The position numbers were made by a program, and so were the translations under genes. Positions 54,878-64,000 of a stretch of DNA of 64,000 nucleotides are shown here, piece after piece (positions within the stretch are counted from its first letter, which is position 1; each line of letters opens with the position of its first letter). Origin of the DNA: Rheinheimera sp. (lineage in GTDB: Bacteria; Pseudomonadota; Gammaproteobacteria; Enterobacterales; Alteromonadaceae); assembly GCF_030690345.1 (NCBI RefSeq), contig NZ_JAUYGV010000001.1, positions 186,001 through 250,000 on the forward strand, in the 5' to 3' direction. The notes beneath the pieces are model-generated. The model worked only from the letters and a program-made list of their open reading frames with translations, was not told where the DNA came from and did no database searches.

Positions 54878-56008
54878 CTAGCGCAGAACATCCTCTAGCG
54901 CTTTGATACACAGCGCGATATTCTCGCGCCGGGCCGCATAACCCATCAGCCCGATGCGCCAGGCTTTACCTGCCAGATCACCCAGGCCGGCGCCTATTTC
55001 CAGGTTGTATTGCGCCAGCAACTGTTTGCGCATAGCAGCATCATCCACGCCCTGCGGAATATATATACTGTTAAGCTGCGGCAAGCGGTACGGCTCTGCT
55101 ACAACAAACTCCAGCCCCAAATTGGTTAAGCCTTGTTTTAGCAGCTCATGCATTTGCTTATGCCGCAGCCAGCTTCGCTCCAGCCCTTCGCCAGCCAGCA
55201 AGCGCAGCGACTCATGCAAGGCATATAACGCATTAACCGGTGCCGTATGGTGATAACTGCGTTTGGCGCCACCACTCCAGTAGCTCATGACCAGGCTTTG
55301 ATCTAAAAACCAGCTTTGCACCGGCCGCGTACGCGCTTTAATGCGCTCAACCGCCTTGGGCGAAAATGACACCGGCGATAAACCCGGCACACAGGATAAA
55401 CACTTCTGACTGCCGGAATAAATGGCATCAATACCCCAGTCATCTACCCGCAGCTCAACGCCGCCTAACGAGGTTACGGCATCAACAATAGATAAGCAGC
55501 CATATTGCTGCGCCAGCGCACACAGGGTTTTCGCATCCGACAAGGCGCCGGTAGAGGTTTCAGCATGCACAAAGGCCAGATACTTAGCCTGCGGGTTGGC
55601 TTTTAATGCCGTTTCCACTGCTGCCGGGTCTACCGGCTCGCCCCAGCCATTGTCTACTATAATGGCGGTGGCCCCACAGCGTTCCACGTTCTGGCGCATG
55701 CGCTCGCCAAATACGCCGTTACGGCACACCACTACCGTATCACCGGGCTCCAACAGATTAACAAAGCAGGTTTCCATACCGGCACTGCCGGGCGCAGATA
55801 CTGCCAGTGTCATGTCGTTTTGGGTTTGAAAGGCATACTGCAGCAGCTGTTTTAGCTCATCCATCATGCCGATAAACAGCGGGTCCAGGTGGCCGACTGT
55901 TGGCCTGGCCTGGGCAGCTAAAACCTGCGGATGCACATCAGATGGCCCCGGGCCCATTAAAATGCGGCGTGGTGGCAAAAATGCGTCTATTTTCGGTGCC
56001 TGTTGCAT
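54878..56008 (-). CDS. Class V aminotransferase, alanine--glyoxylate/serine--pyruvate type
   Basis: 376 residues. PLP lysine K202 in YSGSQKCLSCVPG; LMGPGPSDVHPQVL near 18, PGSAGMETCFVNLLEPGD near 73, and SIVDAVTSLGGVEL near 173 are the family stretches, and the C-terminal half ends EIGAGLGDLAGKAWRIGLMGYAA. The family interconverts glyoxylate and glycine using alanine or serine. Close relatives include 2-aminoethylphosphonate and isocitrate-lyase-pathway enzymes, so the amino donor is uncertain. Terminator follows; it is a single-gene unit. Confidence 0.92.
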   Translation of the reverse strand: MQQAPKIDAFLPPRRILMGPGPSDVHPQVLAAQARPTVGHLDPLFIGMMDELKQLLQYAFQTQNDMTLAVSAPGSAGMETCFVNLLEPGDTVVVCRNGVFGERMRQNVERCGATAIIVDNGWGEPVDPAAVETALKANPQAKYLAFVHAETSTGALSDAKTLCALAQQYGCLSIVDAVTSLGGVELRVDDWGIDAIYSGSQKCLSCVPGLSPVSFSPKAVERIKARTRPVQSWFLDQSLVMSYWSGGAKRSYHHTAPVNALYALHESLRLLAGEGLERSWLRHKQMHELLKQGLTNLGLEFVVAEPYRLPQLNSIYIPQGVDDAAMRKQLLAQYNLEIGAGLGDLAGKAWRIGLMGYAARRENIALCIKALEDVLR

Positions 56009-56204
56009 AGTAACTCCGTGCAGTTATTTTTGCTTTACCATAGCAAAATCACGCTTTGATGCCAGTATTGTTCGGCTATTGCCGCTATTCAAGGGATCAA
56101 TAGCTCAAAGGATTAATAGTTCAAAGGATCAGTAGTGCCACCGCCGCGCCGGCTGAGGTATAATGCGCGTTTTTGCGCTTAAGCGCTGTTTCAGGAACCC
56201 TGCT

Positions 56205-56546
56205 ATGAGTACATTACCCGCCTGCCCTAACTGCCAGTCTGTTTACACCTATGAAGACGGCGCCTTGCTAATGTGTCCGGAGTGCGGCCATGAATGGTCG
56301 GCCAATGCGGTTGACACACAAGACAGCAAGCAAATTCGCGATAGCGCCGGCAATGTGCTGCAGGATGGCGATACGGTAACGGTAATTAAAGACTTAAAAG
56401 TAAAAGGCTCATCGTCGGTAGTAAAAATCGGCACTAAGGTGAAAAACATTCGCCTGGTAGAGGGCGATCATGATATCGACTGCAAAATTGATGGCTTTGG
56501 CGCCATGAGCTTAAAATCGGAATTTGTGCGTAAGGTACAAGACTAA
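56205..56546 (+). CDS. yjdM: YjdM (PhnA) zinc-ribbon protein
   Basis: 113 residues, as in E. coli YjdM (111). An N-terminal zinc ribbon [25 protein letters not shown] (C-x2-C...C-x2-C) is followed by an SH3-like PhnA domain ([41 protein letters not shown]). Despite its older name it is not part of phosphonate breakdown. AGGAA lies seven bases before the ATG; upstream in-frame ATGs lack one. A terminator follows. Confidence 0.94.
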   Translation: MSTLPACPNCQSVYTYEDGALLMCPECGHEWSANAVDTQDSKQIRDSAGNVLQDGDTVTVIKDLKVKGSSSVVKIGTKVKNIRLVEGDHDIDCKIDGFGAMSLKSEFVRKVQD

Positions 56547-56568
56547 AAAAGTACAAGACCAGCATAAC

Positions 56569-56593
56569 AAAACGGGGCTTTAAGCCCCGTTTT
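56569..56593 (+). terminator. Bidirectional terminator after yjdM and htpX
   Basis: Stem AAAACGGGGC (56569-56578) with GCCCCGTTTT (56584-56593), loop TTTAA. It lies between convergent genes and carries T-runs both ways. Confidence 0.88.
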
Positions 56594-56613
56594 GGTTTAT
56601 TAACTGCTGCCGG

Positions 56614-57477
56614 TTAAAAACGTCCGCGCAGGGCCGCAATACGTTTTTCCAGCGGCGGATGGCTTAAAAACAGCTCAGATTTCGCCGCACCACCGGCAAT
56701 ACCAAAGGCCATCATACTGCCTTCCAGCCGGCTTTCATGGTTATGCTTTAACCGCTCCAGCGCGGCGATCATTTTATTCGGCCCGCCTTCCAATTTCGCG
56801 GCACCGGCATCGGCACGGTATTCGCGCTGACGCGAGAACCACATCACGATAATACTGGCCAGAACGCCAAACACCATTTCCAGCACAATTACAGTGGCAA
56901 AATAGGCAATACCACCGCCCTGGTTATTATTGCTGTTATTGTTCAGCATGCCGGCGATTAAACGGGCAAGGAAAATAACAAAGGTGTTTACCACGCCCTG
57001 GATCAGCGTCAGCGTTACCATATCGCCGTTAGCAATATGCGACACTTCGTGTGCCAGCACTGCCTCGACTTCGTCTTCGCGCATATTGCGCAGCAAACCG
57101 GTGCTTACTGCAACTAAAGCATCATTGCGGTTCATGCCGGTGGCAAAGGCATTCATTTCCGGCGAGTCGTACACGGCCACTTCCGGCATACCAATACCGG
57201 CGGCTTTAGCCTGGCGCGCTACCGTGGTCATTAACCACTGTTCGGTGGCGTTACGTGGCTGTTCAATCACCACCGCGCCGGTAGAACGCTTTGCCATCCA
57301 TTTTGACATAGCCAGCGATATAAAAGAGCCGCCAAAACCGAACACGGCAGCAAACACCAATAAACCACCAATGCTGCTGCGATCGACACCAAGGAAACTG
57401 AATACGATATTGAGCACTATGCTCAGCACCAAAATAACCGCCAGGTTAGTGGCTAAAAATAAAAAAATACGCTTCAT
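56614..57477 (-). CDS. htpX: Membrane zinc metalloprotease HtpX
   Basis: 287 residues. Two N-terminal helices (about 5-25 and 36-56), then the M48 protease domain with HEVSH (H143, E144, H147) and the third zinc ligand in [10 protein letters not shown] near 223, and two more helices at about 155-205. HtpX degrades misfolded inner-membrane proteins alongside FtsH. The Asn-rich [11 protein letters not shown] loop between helices is unusual but seen in marine homologues. Divergent from pepE. Confidence 0.95.
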   Translation of the reverse strand: MKRIFLFLATNLAVILVLSIVLNIVFSFLGVDRSSIGGLLVFAAVFGFGGSFISLAMSKWMAKRSTGAVVIEQPRNATEQWLMTTVARQAKAAGIGMPEVAVYDSPEMNAFATGMNRNDALVAVSTGLLRNMREDEVEAVLAHEVSHIANGDMVTLTLIQGVVNTFVIFLARLIAGMLNNNSNNNQGGGIAYFATVIVLEMVFGVLASIIVMWFSRQREYRADAGAAKLEGGPNKMIAALERLKHNHESRLEGSMMAFGIAGGAAKSELFLSHPPLEKRIAALRGRF

Positions 57478-57620
57478 ACTGCTTTCCTCAATTGGCTTAC
57501 TGCACTGTACTATATGGGCTTAGAGGCCATTTTCAATTTAATCGCAGCGGATTATTTGTAAGAAAAGGTGTCTGCCGTAGTGCTTTTGGCTACAATGGCA
57601 GCAACATGAAGGAGTTAGCC

Positions 57621-58322
57621 ATGCAATTATTACTACTGAGCAGTTCGCGCGCCAATAACAGCGCTTACCTCGCCCCATATATGGCGTGGATAACGCAGCA
57701 TTTGCAAGGCGTTAATGAGTTACTGTTTATTCCCTACGCCGGCATCAGCATTAACTATGACGACTACCTGGCCACAGTGCAGCAGGCACTGGCACCACAG
57801 GGCATTACAGTGCGCAGTATTCATCAGTTTGCCGATGCGCGCCAGGCTGTTACGCAAGCTCAGGCTATCGCTGTCGGTGGCGGCAACACTTTCCACCTTC
57901 TTTATCAGTTATATCAACAGGATATAGTGCAATTAATCCGAAAACGCGTAACCGAAGGCGTGCCCTATATTGGCTGGAGTGCCGGCTCCAACATTGCCGG
58001 TGCGACCATTCGCACCACTAATGATATGCCGATTATTGAACCGGCTTCGTTTAATGCGTTAAACCTGTTACCGCTGCAATTAAACCCGCATTACACTGAC
58101 TATAAACCGGAGGGTTTTCACGGTGAAACCCGCGATATGCGCTTAGCGGAGTTTATGCAGCTGCATCCTGCGACGCCGATTATTGCCCTGCCCGAAGGTA
58201 CCGCACTAAAACGCAGTGGCAACAGCCTGACCTTGCTTGGTAGCGAAGGCGGTTATCTGTTTCTCAGCGGTAATAAAACGCCGCTGGCAGAAAATAGCGA
58301 TTTAGCTGAGTTTTTGTTGTAA
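57621..58322 (+). CDS. pepE: Peptidase E (alpha-aspartyl dipeptidase)
   Basis: 233 residues. The catalytic Ser, Asp and His fall at S120 (GWSAGSN), D135 and H157 (NPHYTD), exactly the numbering of Salmonella PepE, so the start is well fixed; AAGGAG lies six bases ahead. It cleaves Asp-X dipeptides in the cytoplasm. No partners are nearby. The 104 bases between it and bioD hold a paired structure, described separately. Confidence 0.95.
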   Translation: MQLLLLSSSRANNSAYLAPYMAWITQHLQGVNELLFIPYAGISINYDDYLATVQQALAPQGITVRSIHQFADARQAVTQAQAIAVGGGNTFHLLYQLYQQDIVQLIRKRVTEGVPYIGWSAGSNIAGATIRTTNDMPIIEPASFNALNLLPLQLNPHYTDYKPEGFHGETRDMRLAEFMQLHPATPIIALPEGTALKRSGNSLTLLGSEGGYLFLSGNKTPLAENSDLAEFLL

Positions 58323-58359
58323 CGCGACAACCATCAACTGCTGAGACTCAGAGGTTAGA

Positions 58360-58439
58360 ATACCCGATCAGTCGACACAGAGTGTCTGAGCGGACGCGCA
58401 AGCGGTAGCGAGTTGCTGTGGCGAGCTTATCGGGTGTTG
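58360..58439. other. Structured inverted-repeat region between pepE and bioD
   Basis: Outer arms AATACCCGATCAG (58359-58371) and CTTATCGGGTGTT (58426-58438) pair with two mismatches. Inside lies a five-pair hairpin GACAC/GTGTC (58374-58386) and a run of GCG/CGC-rich paired segments. The outer right arm overlaps the last codon and stop of bioD. It may be a transcription terminator of unusual form or a repeat of the host genome. Confidence 0.4.
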
Positions 58440-59125
58440 TAACCGGCGTTGGTGCAAAGTTGTGTCGCCAGCTCTGTTGCCAGATGCTGATACTGAGCCG
58501 GGTCCGGCGCAAAAGGTACAACCCCCAAACAAGGTGCGGTGATACGCTGGCGTAAATCAGTAATATTTTGCTCCGGTAACGCCATATCCGGATCAATACA
58601 ATTCGCCACCCAGCCCAACAGCTTACAGCCACTGCGCTCAATCTCGCGCACCGTTAGCATGGCATGGTTTAAACAGCCCAGTTTCAACCCAACCACCAGC
58701 ACTACCGGTAACTGCTTATCGGCCACCCAGTCCGCCAGATAGCGTTTATCGCTTATCGGCAATAACCAACCTCCGGCGCCTTCAATTAATAACTGCTGCA
58801 CAGGTAATTGCTGCCACTGCGCCAACGCAGCATCTAACTGTGCTTCGTCAATCGGCAATTGCTCGTTGGCGGCCGCCAGATGCGGTGCCACCGGCGCCTG
58901 ATAACAGATTGGATTGATCATTTTATAAGGTAACGCGATACCGGAATGTTGCTGCAACAGTAACGCGTCACCATTGCAACCTTGCCCGTCAGCCCCCGCC
59001 GCTATTGGCTTTACGCCAGCCGCGGCTGTGCCCAGCATTTTAAAACCTTGCAACAACATAGCGCTGATATAGGTTTTGCCGGCGTCGGTGTCGGTAGCAG
59101 TAATAAAGCAGCTGTTAATTGGCAT
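58427..59125 (-). CDS. bioD: Dethiobiotin synthetase
   Basis: 232 residues. P-loop FITATDTDAGKTY near 8 (ATP), KPIAAG near 40, and EGAGGWLLPI near 114 bind substrate. It closes the ureido ring from diaminopelargonic acid, CO2 and ATP. The last gene of the minus-strand run bioB-F-C-D; its start overlaps the bioC stop by 11 bases. Confidence 0.95.
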   Translation of the reverse strand: MPINSCFITATDTDAGKTYISAMLLQGFKMLGTAAAGVKPIAAGADGQGCNGDALLLQQHSGIALPYKMINPICYQAPVAPHLAAANEQLPIDEAQLDAALAQWQQLPVQQLLIEGAGGWLLPISDKRYLADWVADKQLPVVLVVGLKLGCLNHAMLTVREIERSGCKLLGWVANCIDPDMALPEQNITDLRQRITAPCLGVVPFAPDPAQYQHLATELATQLCTNAGYNTR

Positions 59126-59912
59126 TTTTATATCCGCTGATAATCAGCACCTGATAACTGGCCGGTAACCCCAGCGTGGTGCGGTTGTCATCATAAGCAG
59201 CGGCCAGACTTTGCCAGTAGCCCTTGCCGGTTAAACCACGGCTTTGCCGGCCGGCAACCTGATTCGCGCCCAGCGCTTTTAACTCGCGCGCCAGGCTGAC
59301 AACATCCGGATAAAACAGCGGGTAGCAACGTTGCTCAAACTGCCAGTTAATAGTGCTGACAGACTCAGCGGCCGCGACCACAGCGGCGGCAGGCAAAAAG
59401 TGGTTTACATGCGCCAGTGTATCAACACGGGCAAACGCCTGTTTCAGCTCTGCCAGGGTGCCATCGACCAACGTCGTCAGCACTACCCGGCCGCCAGGGG
59501 CCAATATGCGGTCTATTTCAGCAAAGACCGCCGCCGGCTTGGGACACCACTGCAGCATTAAGCTGGAAAACAGCTTATCAACGCTGTGCGCTGCCAATGG
59601 CAACTGCTGCGCATCGGCCTGCACGTAGTTTGTCGCTAACTGCTGAGTTGCCGCTTTGGCCAGCATGCCGGCGCTTAAATCTGCTGCGCTAAACTGGTTG
59701 CAATAAGACGCAAAGCGCGGATGGATCCAACCCGGGCCACAGCCTAAATCGAGTAAATGGCCCTGTTTATCCGCCGGCAACAGTGCCAGCGCATCCAGTG
59801 CCACCTGTTGTTGCAGCCGGGCGGCCGGTAAATAGCTGTCGCAGGCTTTACCAAAACTGTGTGCCACCTGGCGGATAAAGCCCTCTGCGGTTTCAGCGCT
59901 AACTGCGGTCAT
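59115..59912 (-). CDS. bioC: Malonyl-ACP O-methyltransferase
   Basis: 265 residues. SAM loop LLDLGCGPGWIHP near 53 and FSSLMLQWCPKP near 115 mark BioC, which methylates malonyl-ACP so that the fatty-acid machinery makes the pimeloyl chain. Overlaps bioF by four bases (ATGA, 59909-59912) and bioD by 11. No bioH or bioG partner is in the window; the esterase must be elsewhere. Confidence 0.94.
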   Translation of the reverse strand: MTAVSAETAEGFIRQVAHSFGKACDSYLPAARLQQQVALDALALLPADKQGHLLDLGCGPGWIHPRFASYCNQFSAADLSAGMLAKAATQQLATNYVQADAQQLPLAAHSVDKLFSSLMLQWCPKPAAVFAEIDRILAPGGRVVLTTLVDGTLAELKQAFARVDTLAHVNHFLPAAAVVAAAESVSTINWQFEQRCYPLFYPDVVSLARELKALGANQVAGRQSRGLTGKGYWQSLAAAYDDNRTTLGLPASYQVLIISGYKNAN

Positions 59913-61060
59913 AGCACCTGCCTTAATTGTTGCAGCAACAGTGTAATATCTTCTGCCGTGTGCGCTGCACTTAGCGTAATACGTAAACGGGCACTGCCCT
60001 GGGGTACTGTTGGCGGGCGAATGGCGCTAAGCCAAATGCCCTGTTGTTTTAACTGGTTGCTGACGGCCACAGCGCGCTCACTACTGCCCAGCACCAGGCC
60101 CTGAATGGCGCTGTGCGAATTAAGCAGCCCCAGATCGGCGCCGAGGCGGCGAAACAAGGCGATATTGCTGTGTAGTTTGTCGCGCCGCCAGCTGTCGCTG
60201 CGGCACAGCTGAATGCTTTTTAGTACCGCCGCACACAGCGGTGGTGGCAACGCCGTGCTGTAAATATAATGCCGGCCAAATTGTTCGATATAATCGATCA
60301 CCGTTTTACTGCCGGCGATAAAAGCCCCGCCTGCGCCCAGTGCTTTACCAAAATTGGCCATAGTGCAAAACAGCTCGCGTTGCGCAATGCCCTGTGCCGC
60401 GGCAGTGCCTCTGCCTTCAGGCCCCAATACGCCTAAGCCGTGGGCATCATCCAACAGCAGCGGTGCATCAAAGCGATGGCACAGCGCCAACATTGCTCTA
60501 AGATCCGGGCTGTCGCCATCCATACTAAACACACCTTCGGTCACCACCATAGGCTGTTCATATTGCTGCAGTAACAACTGCAAGGCAGATACGTCATTGT
60601 GGGCGAAACGTTTAAAACCGGCGTCACTGTGCCGCGCCGCATCTATCAGCGAGGCGTGGCTGAGTTTATCCAGCAATAAAGTATCCGTTTTACTGCTTAG
60701 CGTTAGCAGCATAGCCTGGTTGGCGGCAAAGCCGGAGGAAAACAGCAATACCCGCTCTACTCCAAGCCAGTCGCATAAGCTGTCGCTCAGCTGCTGATGC
60801 ACCGCATGCTGGCCGGTAACCAGTGGCGAGCCGCTGCTGCCGGCGCCAAACTGTGCCGCGCCATCGGCATAGGCCTGCAACACCGGTGCTGCTGTGGCAA
60901 GATCCAGATAGTCATTACCGCAAAAGTTAAGATAACTTTTGCCGGCAACACCTACCAGTCTACCGTTGTAGCTATCCAGGGTTACCGGGCGGCGCAGTAA
61001 CTGCTGGGCGGCGCGCTGCTCAAGCGCCTGGCTTAACTGTGCCAGCCTGGCTTGTAACAT
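59909..61060 (-). CDS. bioF: 8-amino-7-oxononanoate synthase
   Basis: 383 residues, PLP enzyme of the alpha-oxoamine synthase family. PLP lysine K239 in TMANFGKALGAGG; LLLDDAHGLGVLGPEGRG near 201 and YLNFCGNDYLDLA near 43 are conserved. It condenses pimeloyl-ACP with alanine. Starts two bases after the bioB stop and overlaps bioC. Confidence 0.96.
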   Translation of the reverse strand: MLQARLAQLSQALEQRAAQQLLRRPVTLDSYNGRLVGVAGKSYLNFCGNDYLDLATAAPVLQAYADGAAQFGAGSSGSPLVTGQHAVHQQLSDSLCDWLGVERVLLFSSGFAANQAMLLTLSSKTDTLLLDKLSHASLIDAARHSDAGFKRFAHNDVSALQLLLQQYEQPMVVTEGVFSMDGDSPDLRAMLALCHRFDAPLLLDDAHGLGVLGPEGRGTAAAQGIAQRELFCTMANFGKALGAGGAFIAGSKTVIDYIEQFGRHYIYSTALPPPLCAAVLKSIQLCRSDSWRRDKLHSNIALFRRLGADLGLLNSHSAIQGLVLGSSERAVAVSNQLKQQGIWLSAIRPPTVPQGSARLRITLSAAHTAEDITLLLQQLRQVL

Positions 61061-61062
61061 GC

Positions 61063-62103
61063 TTACTGTGCCGCGTGAAACAGTGGCGGGTTAGCCTGCT
61101 CTTGTATCGCATCGGCCAGCGCCAGTTCATGCGCTTCGTCAGACACATCATGGCGCTGCTCCGGCTGAATACCCAGTTTGGCAAACAACAGCATGTCAGC
61201 ATCGGCTTCCGGGTTATCGGTGGTCAGCAATTTATCGCCGTAGAAAATCGAATTAGCCCCGGCGAAGAAACACAGCGCCTGCATTTGCTCGTTCATGCGT
61301 GAGCGGCCGGCCGATAAGCGTACATGGCTTTGCGGCAACATAATGCGCGCCACTGCTATAGTGCGGATAAACTCAAAGGCATCTAAATCATCAACATTTT
61401 CCAGCGGCGTACCGGCCACCTTTACCAGCATGTTAATCGGCACACTTTGCGGATGCTCCGGCAAATTAGCCAGCTGCATTAACAGCGCCGAGCGATCGTT
61501 AGCGCTCTCGCCCATGCCCAAAATACCGCCGCAGCATACTTTCATACCGGCATCGCGCACGTGGCTTAAGGTGTCTAAGCGGTCCTGATAGGTGCGGGTG
61601 GTAATAATTTCGCCGTAAAACTCCGGTGAGGTATCCAGGTTGTGGTTGTAGTAATCCAGCCCGGCACCGGCGAGGGTTTGCGCCTGCTCACCGGTTAACA
61701 TGCCCAGTGTCATACAGGTTTCCAGCCCCATGGCTTTTACGCCCTGCACCATTTCAATAATGTACGGCATATCGCGCTGCTTCGGGTTGGTCCAGGCCGC
61801 GCCCATACAAAAGCGGCTGGCGCCTTTGTCTTTAGCGGCTTTGGCTTGGGTTAACACCTTTTCCACTTCCAACAGACGCTCACGCTCCAGCCCGGTATTG
61901 TAGTGGCCGCTTTGCGGGCAGTATTTGCAGTCTTCGGCGCAGGCACCGGTTTTAATCGACAACAAGGTGCTTACCTGGACTTCATTCGGTTTAAAGTGCT
62001 GGCGGTGCACCGTTTGCGCCTGAAACAATAAATCGTTAAACGGCAGCGCATAAAGTGCATTGACCTGCGCGAGGGTCCAGTCGTGGCGGACAACAGCCTG
62101 CAT
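61063..62103 (-). CDS. bioB: Biotin synthase
   Basis: 346 residues. Radical-SAM cysteines C55, C59 and C62 (CAEDCKYC) bind the 4Fe-4S cluster; the second cluster ligands lie in [16 protein letters not shown] and MKVCCGGI. It inserts sulfur into dethiobiotin. First gene of the bioB-F-C-D run and divergent from bioA across 106 bases, as in E. coli. AGGGA precedes the ATG. Confidence 0.97.
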   Translation of the reverse strand: MQAVVRHDWTLAQVNALYALPFNDLLFQAQTVHRQHFKPNEVQVSTLLSIKTGACAEDCKYCPQSGHYNTGLERERLLEVEKVLTQAKAAKDKGASRFCMGAAWTNPKQRDMPYIIEMVQGVKAMGLETCMTLGMLTGEQAQTLAGAGLDYYNHNLDTSPEFYGEIITTRTYQDRLDTLSHVRDAGMKVCCGGILGMGESANDRSALLMQLANLPEHPQSVPINMLVKVAGTPLENVDDLDAFEFIRTIAVARIMLPQSHVRLSAGRSRMNEQMQALCFFAGANSIFYGDKLLTTDNPEADADMLLFAKLGIQPEQRHDVSDEAHELALADAIQEQANPPLFHAAQ

Positions 62104-62209
62104 AAAAATCCCTGTTTAAATTGAGGTTAAAGGTGTTTTCGGCTAGTCTAACCGCCACCTTCGCGTTGTCAACGCTGACCAGAATTAAAACTTTACTACA
62201 GGTTAAATA

Positions 62210-63481
62210 ATGAGCATTGATTTAGCTTTTGATCGCAACCATATCTGGCACCCTTATACCTCGATGCAAGATCCCTTGCCGGTGTATCCGGTAGTGGCAG
62301 CAAAAGGTTGTGAACTGATACTGGAAAATGCTCAGCGTTTAATTGACGGTACCGCATCCTGGTGGTCGGCGGTACATGGCTATAATCACCCTGCCCTTAA
62401 CGCTGCAGTTACAGAGCAGCTTGGCAAAATGGCGCATGTAATGTTTGGTGGCATTACCCATCAGCCGGCGGTTGATTTATGTAAACAACTGCTGAGTATG
62501 GTGCCGCCAAATTTAACCAAGGTATTTCTCGCCGACAGTGGCTCCATCGCGGTAGAAGTGGCGATTAAAATGGCGCTGCAGTACTGGCTGGCCAGTGAGA
62601 CACCGCAAAAGCAGAAGTTAATCAGCCTGCGTAAGGGTTATCATGGCGATACTTTTGCCGCTATGGCGGTATGCGACCCGGTCGATGGCATGCATGATAT
62701 GTTCGCTGCTTTGCTGCCACAGCATTACTTTTTACCGGCGCCGCAAAGCCGCTTTGACGGCGAGTTTTTACACAGTGACATAGCGCCGCTTGAGCAACTG
62801 CTGGCAGAAAACCACACTGAAATCGCTGCGCTGATTTTAGAGCCGATAGTACAGGGCTACGGCGGCATGCGCTTTTATCACCCGGAATTTTTACGCCGCG
62901 CCAGAGCTTTGTGCGATGAATATAAGGTGTTGCTGATTGCCGATGAAATTGCCACCGGCTTTGGCCGCAGCGGCAAGTTATTTGCCTGCGAGCATGCCGG
63001 CATAGCGCCGGATATTATGTGTGTGGGTAAAGCACTCAGCGGTGGTTATATCACGCTGGCGGCCACACTGTGCACCGATGAAGTGGCGCGCGGTATTAGC
63101 CAAAGCCGGGCCGGCGGTTTAATGCACGGCCCTACGTTTATGGCCAACCCGCTGGCGTGCGCGGTGGCCAATGCCAGTTTAGCGCTGATTGCACAAGGCG
63201 ACTGGCAACAGCAGGTGGCCGCTATTGAGCAACAATTAAAGCAGGAACTGGCCGCCTGTCGCCAATCGCCACTGGTAAAAGACGTACGGGTGTTGGGGGC
63301 TATTGGAGTGTTGGAGATGCATAACAAGGTAGATGTCGGTGCACTGCAGCAGCAATTTGTTGAGCTGGGGGTGTGGATCCGGCCGTTTAACAAGCTGATT
63401 TACGTAATGCCGCCGTTTATTATCCGCCCTGAGCAGCTAAGCCAACTTACTGCAGCCATGCGGACAGTAACCGGAGTTTAA
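62210..63481 (+). CDS. bioA: Adenosylmethionine--8-amino-7-oxononanoate aminotransferase
   Basis: 423 residues. PLP lysine K274 ([10 protein letters not shown]), the E. coli number; substrate residues W52 ([13 protein letters not shown]) and Y17 (HPYTSM), and [13 protein letters not shown] near 140 are as expected. It uses SAM as amino donor to make diaminopelargonate. Divergent from bioB; no clear BirA operator could be found between them. Confidence 0.97.
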   Translation: MSIDLAFDRNHIWHPYTSMQDPLPVYPVVAAKGCELILENAQRLIDGTASWWSAVHGYNHPALNAAVTEQLGKMAHVMFGGITHQPAVDLCKQLLSMVPPNLTKVFLADSGSIAVEVAIKMALQYWLASETPQKQKLISLRKGYHGDTFAAMAVCDPVDGMHDMFAALLPQHYFLPAPQSRFDGEFLHSDIAPLEQLLAENHTEIAALILEPIVQGYGGMRFYHPEFLRRARALCDEYKVLLIADEIATGFGRSGKLFACEHAGIAPDIMCVGKALSGGYITLAATLCTDEVARGISQSRAGGLMHGPTFMANPLACAVANASLALIAQGDWQQQVAAIEQQLKQELAACRQSPLVKDVRVLGAIGVLEMHNKVDVGALQQQFVELGVWIRPFNKLIYVMPPFIIRPEQLSQLTAAMRTVTGV

Positions 63482-63482
63482 C

Positions 63483-63857
63483 TCAGACCTGCCAATACAG
63501 GTACAGCAGCAAACCTATACTGCTAAGCAGTAACATCACTATATTAAAGTGCAGATGATCGCCGCGCCGGCGCAACCGCAGCCGGTTTAACGATAAACTT
63601 AAAGCACTGACCAGCGCCACGGCCCACAGCAGGTATTGCAGATAAACGGTTAGCTGCGGATGCCAGTCGCTGCGAATTTCTATGCCCCAGTAACGCACCA
63701 GCCCGGTATCCAGATCCGGGCTGGCATAATGCGCCACCACCATACCGGCAATAAATAATAACCAGCCAAATACCGCCAGCCAGTTAAAGGCCCGACATAA
63801 CAGATCCGGCCCTTGGCGACGCTCATATTTTTCCGGTTTTTCCTGCTCTGTGGTCAA
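63483..63857 (-). CDS. Small three-helix membrane protein, function unknown
   Basis: 124 residues, TTG start with AGGAC seven to eight bases ahead (the next Met is too far inside). A charged N-terminus (TTEQEKPEKYERRQGP) leads to helices at about 25-43, 70-88 and 104-122, with an Arg-rich turn NRLRLRRRGDHLHFN between the last two. No family was recognised. Its stop lies one base from the bioA stop (convergent). Composition resembles neighbouring genes. Confidence 0.65.
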   Translation of the reverse strand: MTTEQEKPEKYERRQGPDLLCRAFNWLAVFGWLLFIAGMVVAHYASPDLDTGLVRYWGIEIRSDWHPQLTVYLQYLLWAVALVSALSLSLNRLRLRRRGDHLHFNIVMLLLSSIGLLLYLYWQV

Positions 63858-63957
63858 TTTTAAAGTCCTGATAACTTTTACTTGTTTTGTGCGCCTGGCT
63901 CAGTATCATTACCGCTTTACGCAGTTGTCTAAGTTTACACCCTCTGGAGTTTGTTGC

Positions 63958-64000
63958 ATGACGCACGCCGTTATTAAAGATGTTTTAGCTGGTCGCTATG
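63958..64000 (+). CDS. Start of an unidentified gene, cut by the window edge
   Basis: An ATG at 63958 has GGAG eight bases ahead and an open frame to the end, reading MTHAVIKDVLAGRY. The gene is oriented away from the preceding membrane-protein gene. Fourteen residues are too few to name it. Confidence 0.55.
   Translation, partial: MTHAVIKDVLAGRY

Noticed and set aside
62104-62209. BirA operator between bioB and bioA
   Set aside because: The half site TTGTCAACG has its nearest GGTT partner 26 bases away instead of about 16, and that partner is poor.
1-64000. Insertion sequences, prophage, integrons, tRNA or rRNA genes, CRISPR arrays
   Set aside because: None seen by eye: no transposase, integrase or Cas-like protein and no tRNA-like cloverleaf was recognised.

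Overview
The window is an ordinary-looking chromosomal stretch of a gammaproteobacterium. The block gyrA-ubiG-nrdA-nrdB-yfaE, the run serC-aroA-cmk-rpsA, the ppsA/ppsR pair and bioA-bioBFCD are all enterobacterial/alteromonad-type arrangements. Combined with TonB receptors, a large ydiJ, a class II DAHP synthase and a curli locus, this suggests an aquatic alteromonad relative such as the Rheinheimera/Alishewanella group; that placement is inference from gene content only. No tRNA, rRNA, insertion sequence, phage or CRISPR array was seen. Almost all sequence is coding, and only one gene-free gap exceeds 300 bases (7747-8083, upstream of nrdA).

Layout. 1-6848 (minus): gyrA, serC, aroA, cmk and the start of rpsA. 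7036-11828 (plus): ubiG, then nrdA-nrdB-yfaE behind two NrdR-box-like sites. 11899-16477: a TPR protein, then minus-strand yceI and a cytochrome b561, trhO, a YaeQ-family gene and a LysE-type exporter. 16669-27493: a ZnuD-like TonB receptor behind a Zur-like operator, a GNAT/amine-oxidase-like gene pair, a second TonB receptor, ydiJ and yehS. 27588-37000: ribA, an ABC exporter, an alpha carbonic anhydrase beneath a two-component system, a BON lipoprotein, an AGCS symporter, a GST and chrA. 37117-43501: ppsA/ppsR, panE, class II aroG and a low-molecular-weight phosphatase.

43642-50570 is the most distinctive region: a complete curli-type locus. csgB, a greatly enlarged curlin of about 20 repeats, csgE, csgF and csgG lie in one minus-strand run. 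A CsgD-like regulator is convergent with csgG and overlaps it by 34 bases, and a secreted subtilisin with P and PKD domains is divergent from csgB. A strong terminator-like hairpin sits between the curlin and csgE, as if to produce much more fibre subunit than secretion machinery. No csgC is present.

50741-64000: a MoxR/DUF58/transglutaminase set, a small TIGR02647-like gene, a class V aminotransferase, yjdM, htpX, pepE, the biotin cluster (bioD-C-F-B minus, bioA plus), a small membrane protein and the first 43 bases of a further gene.
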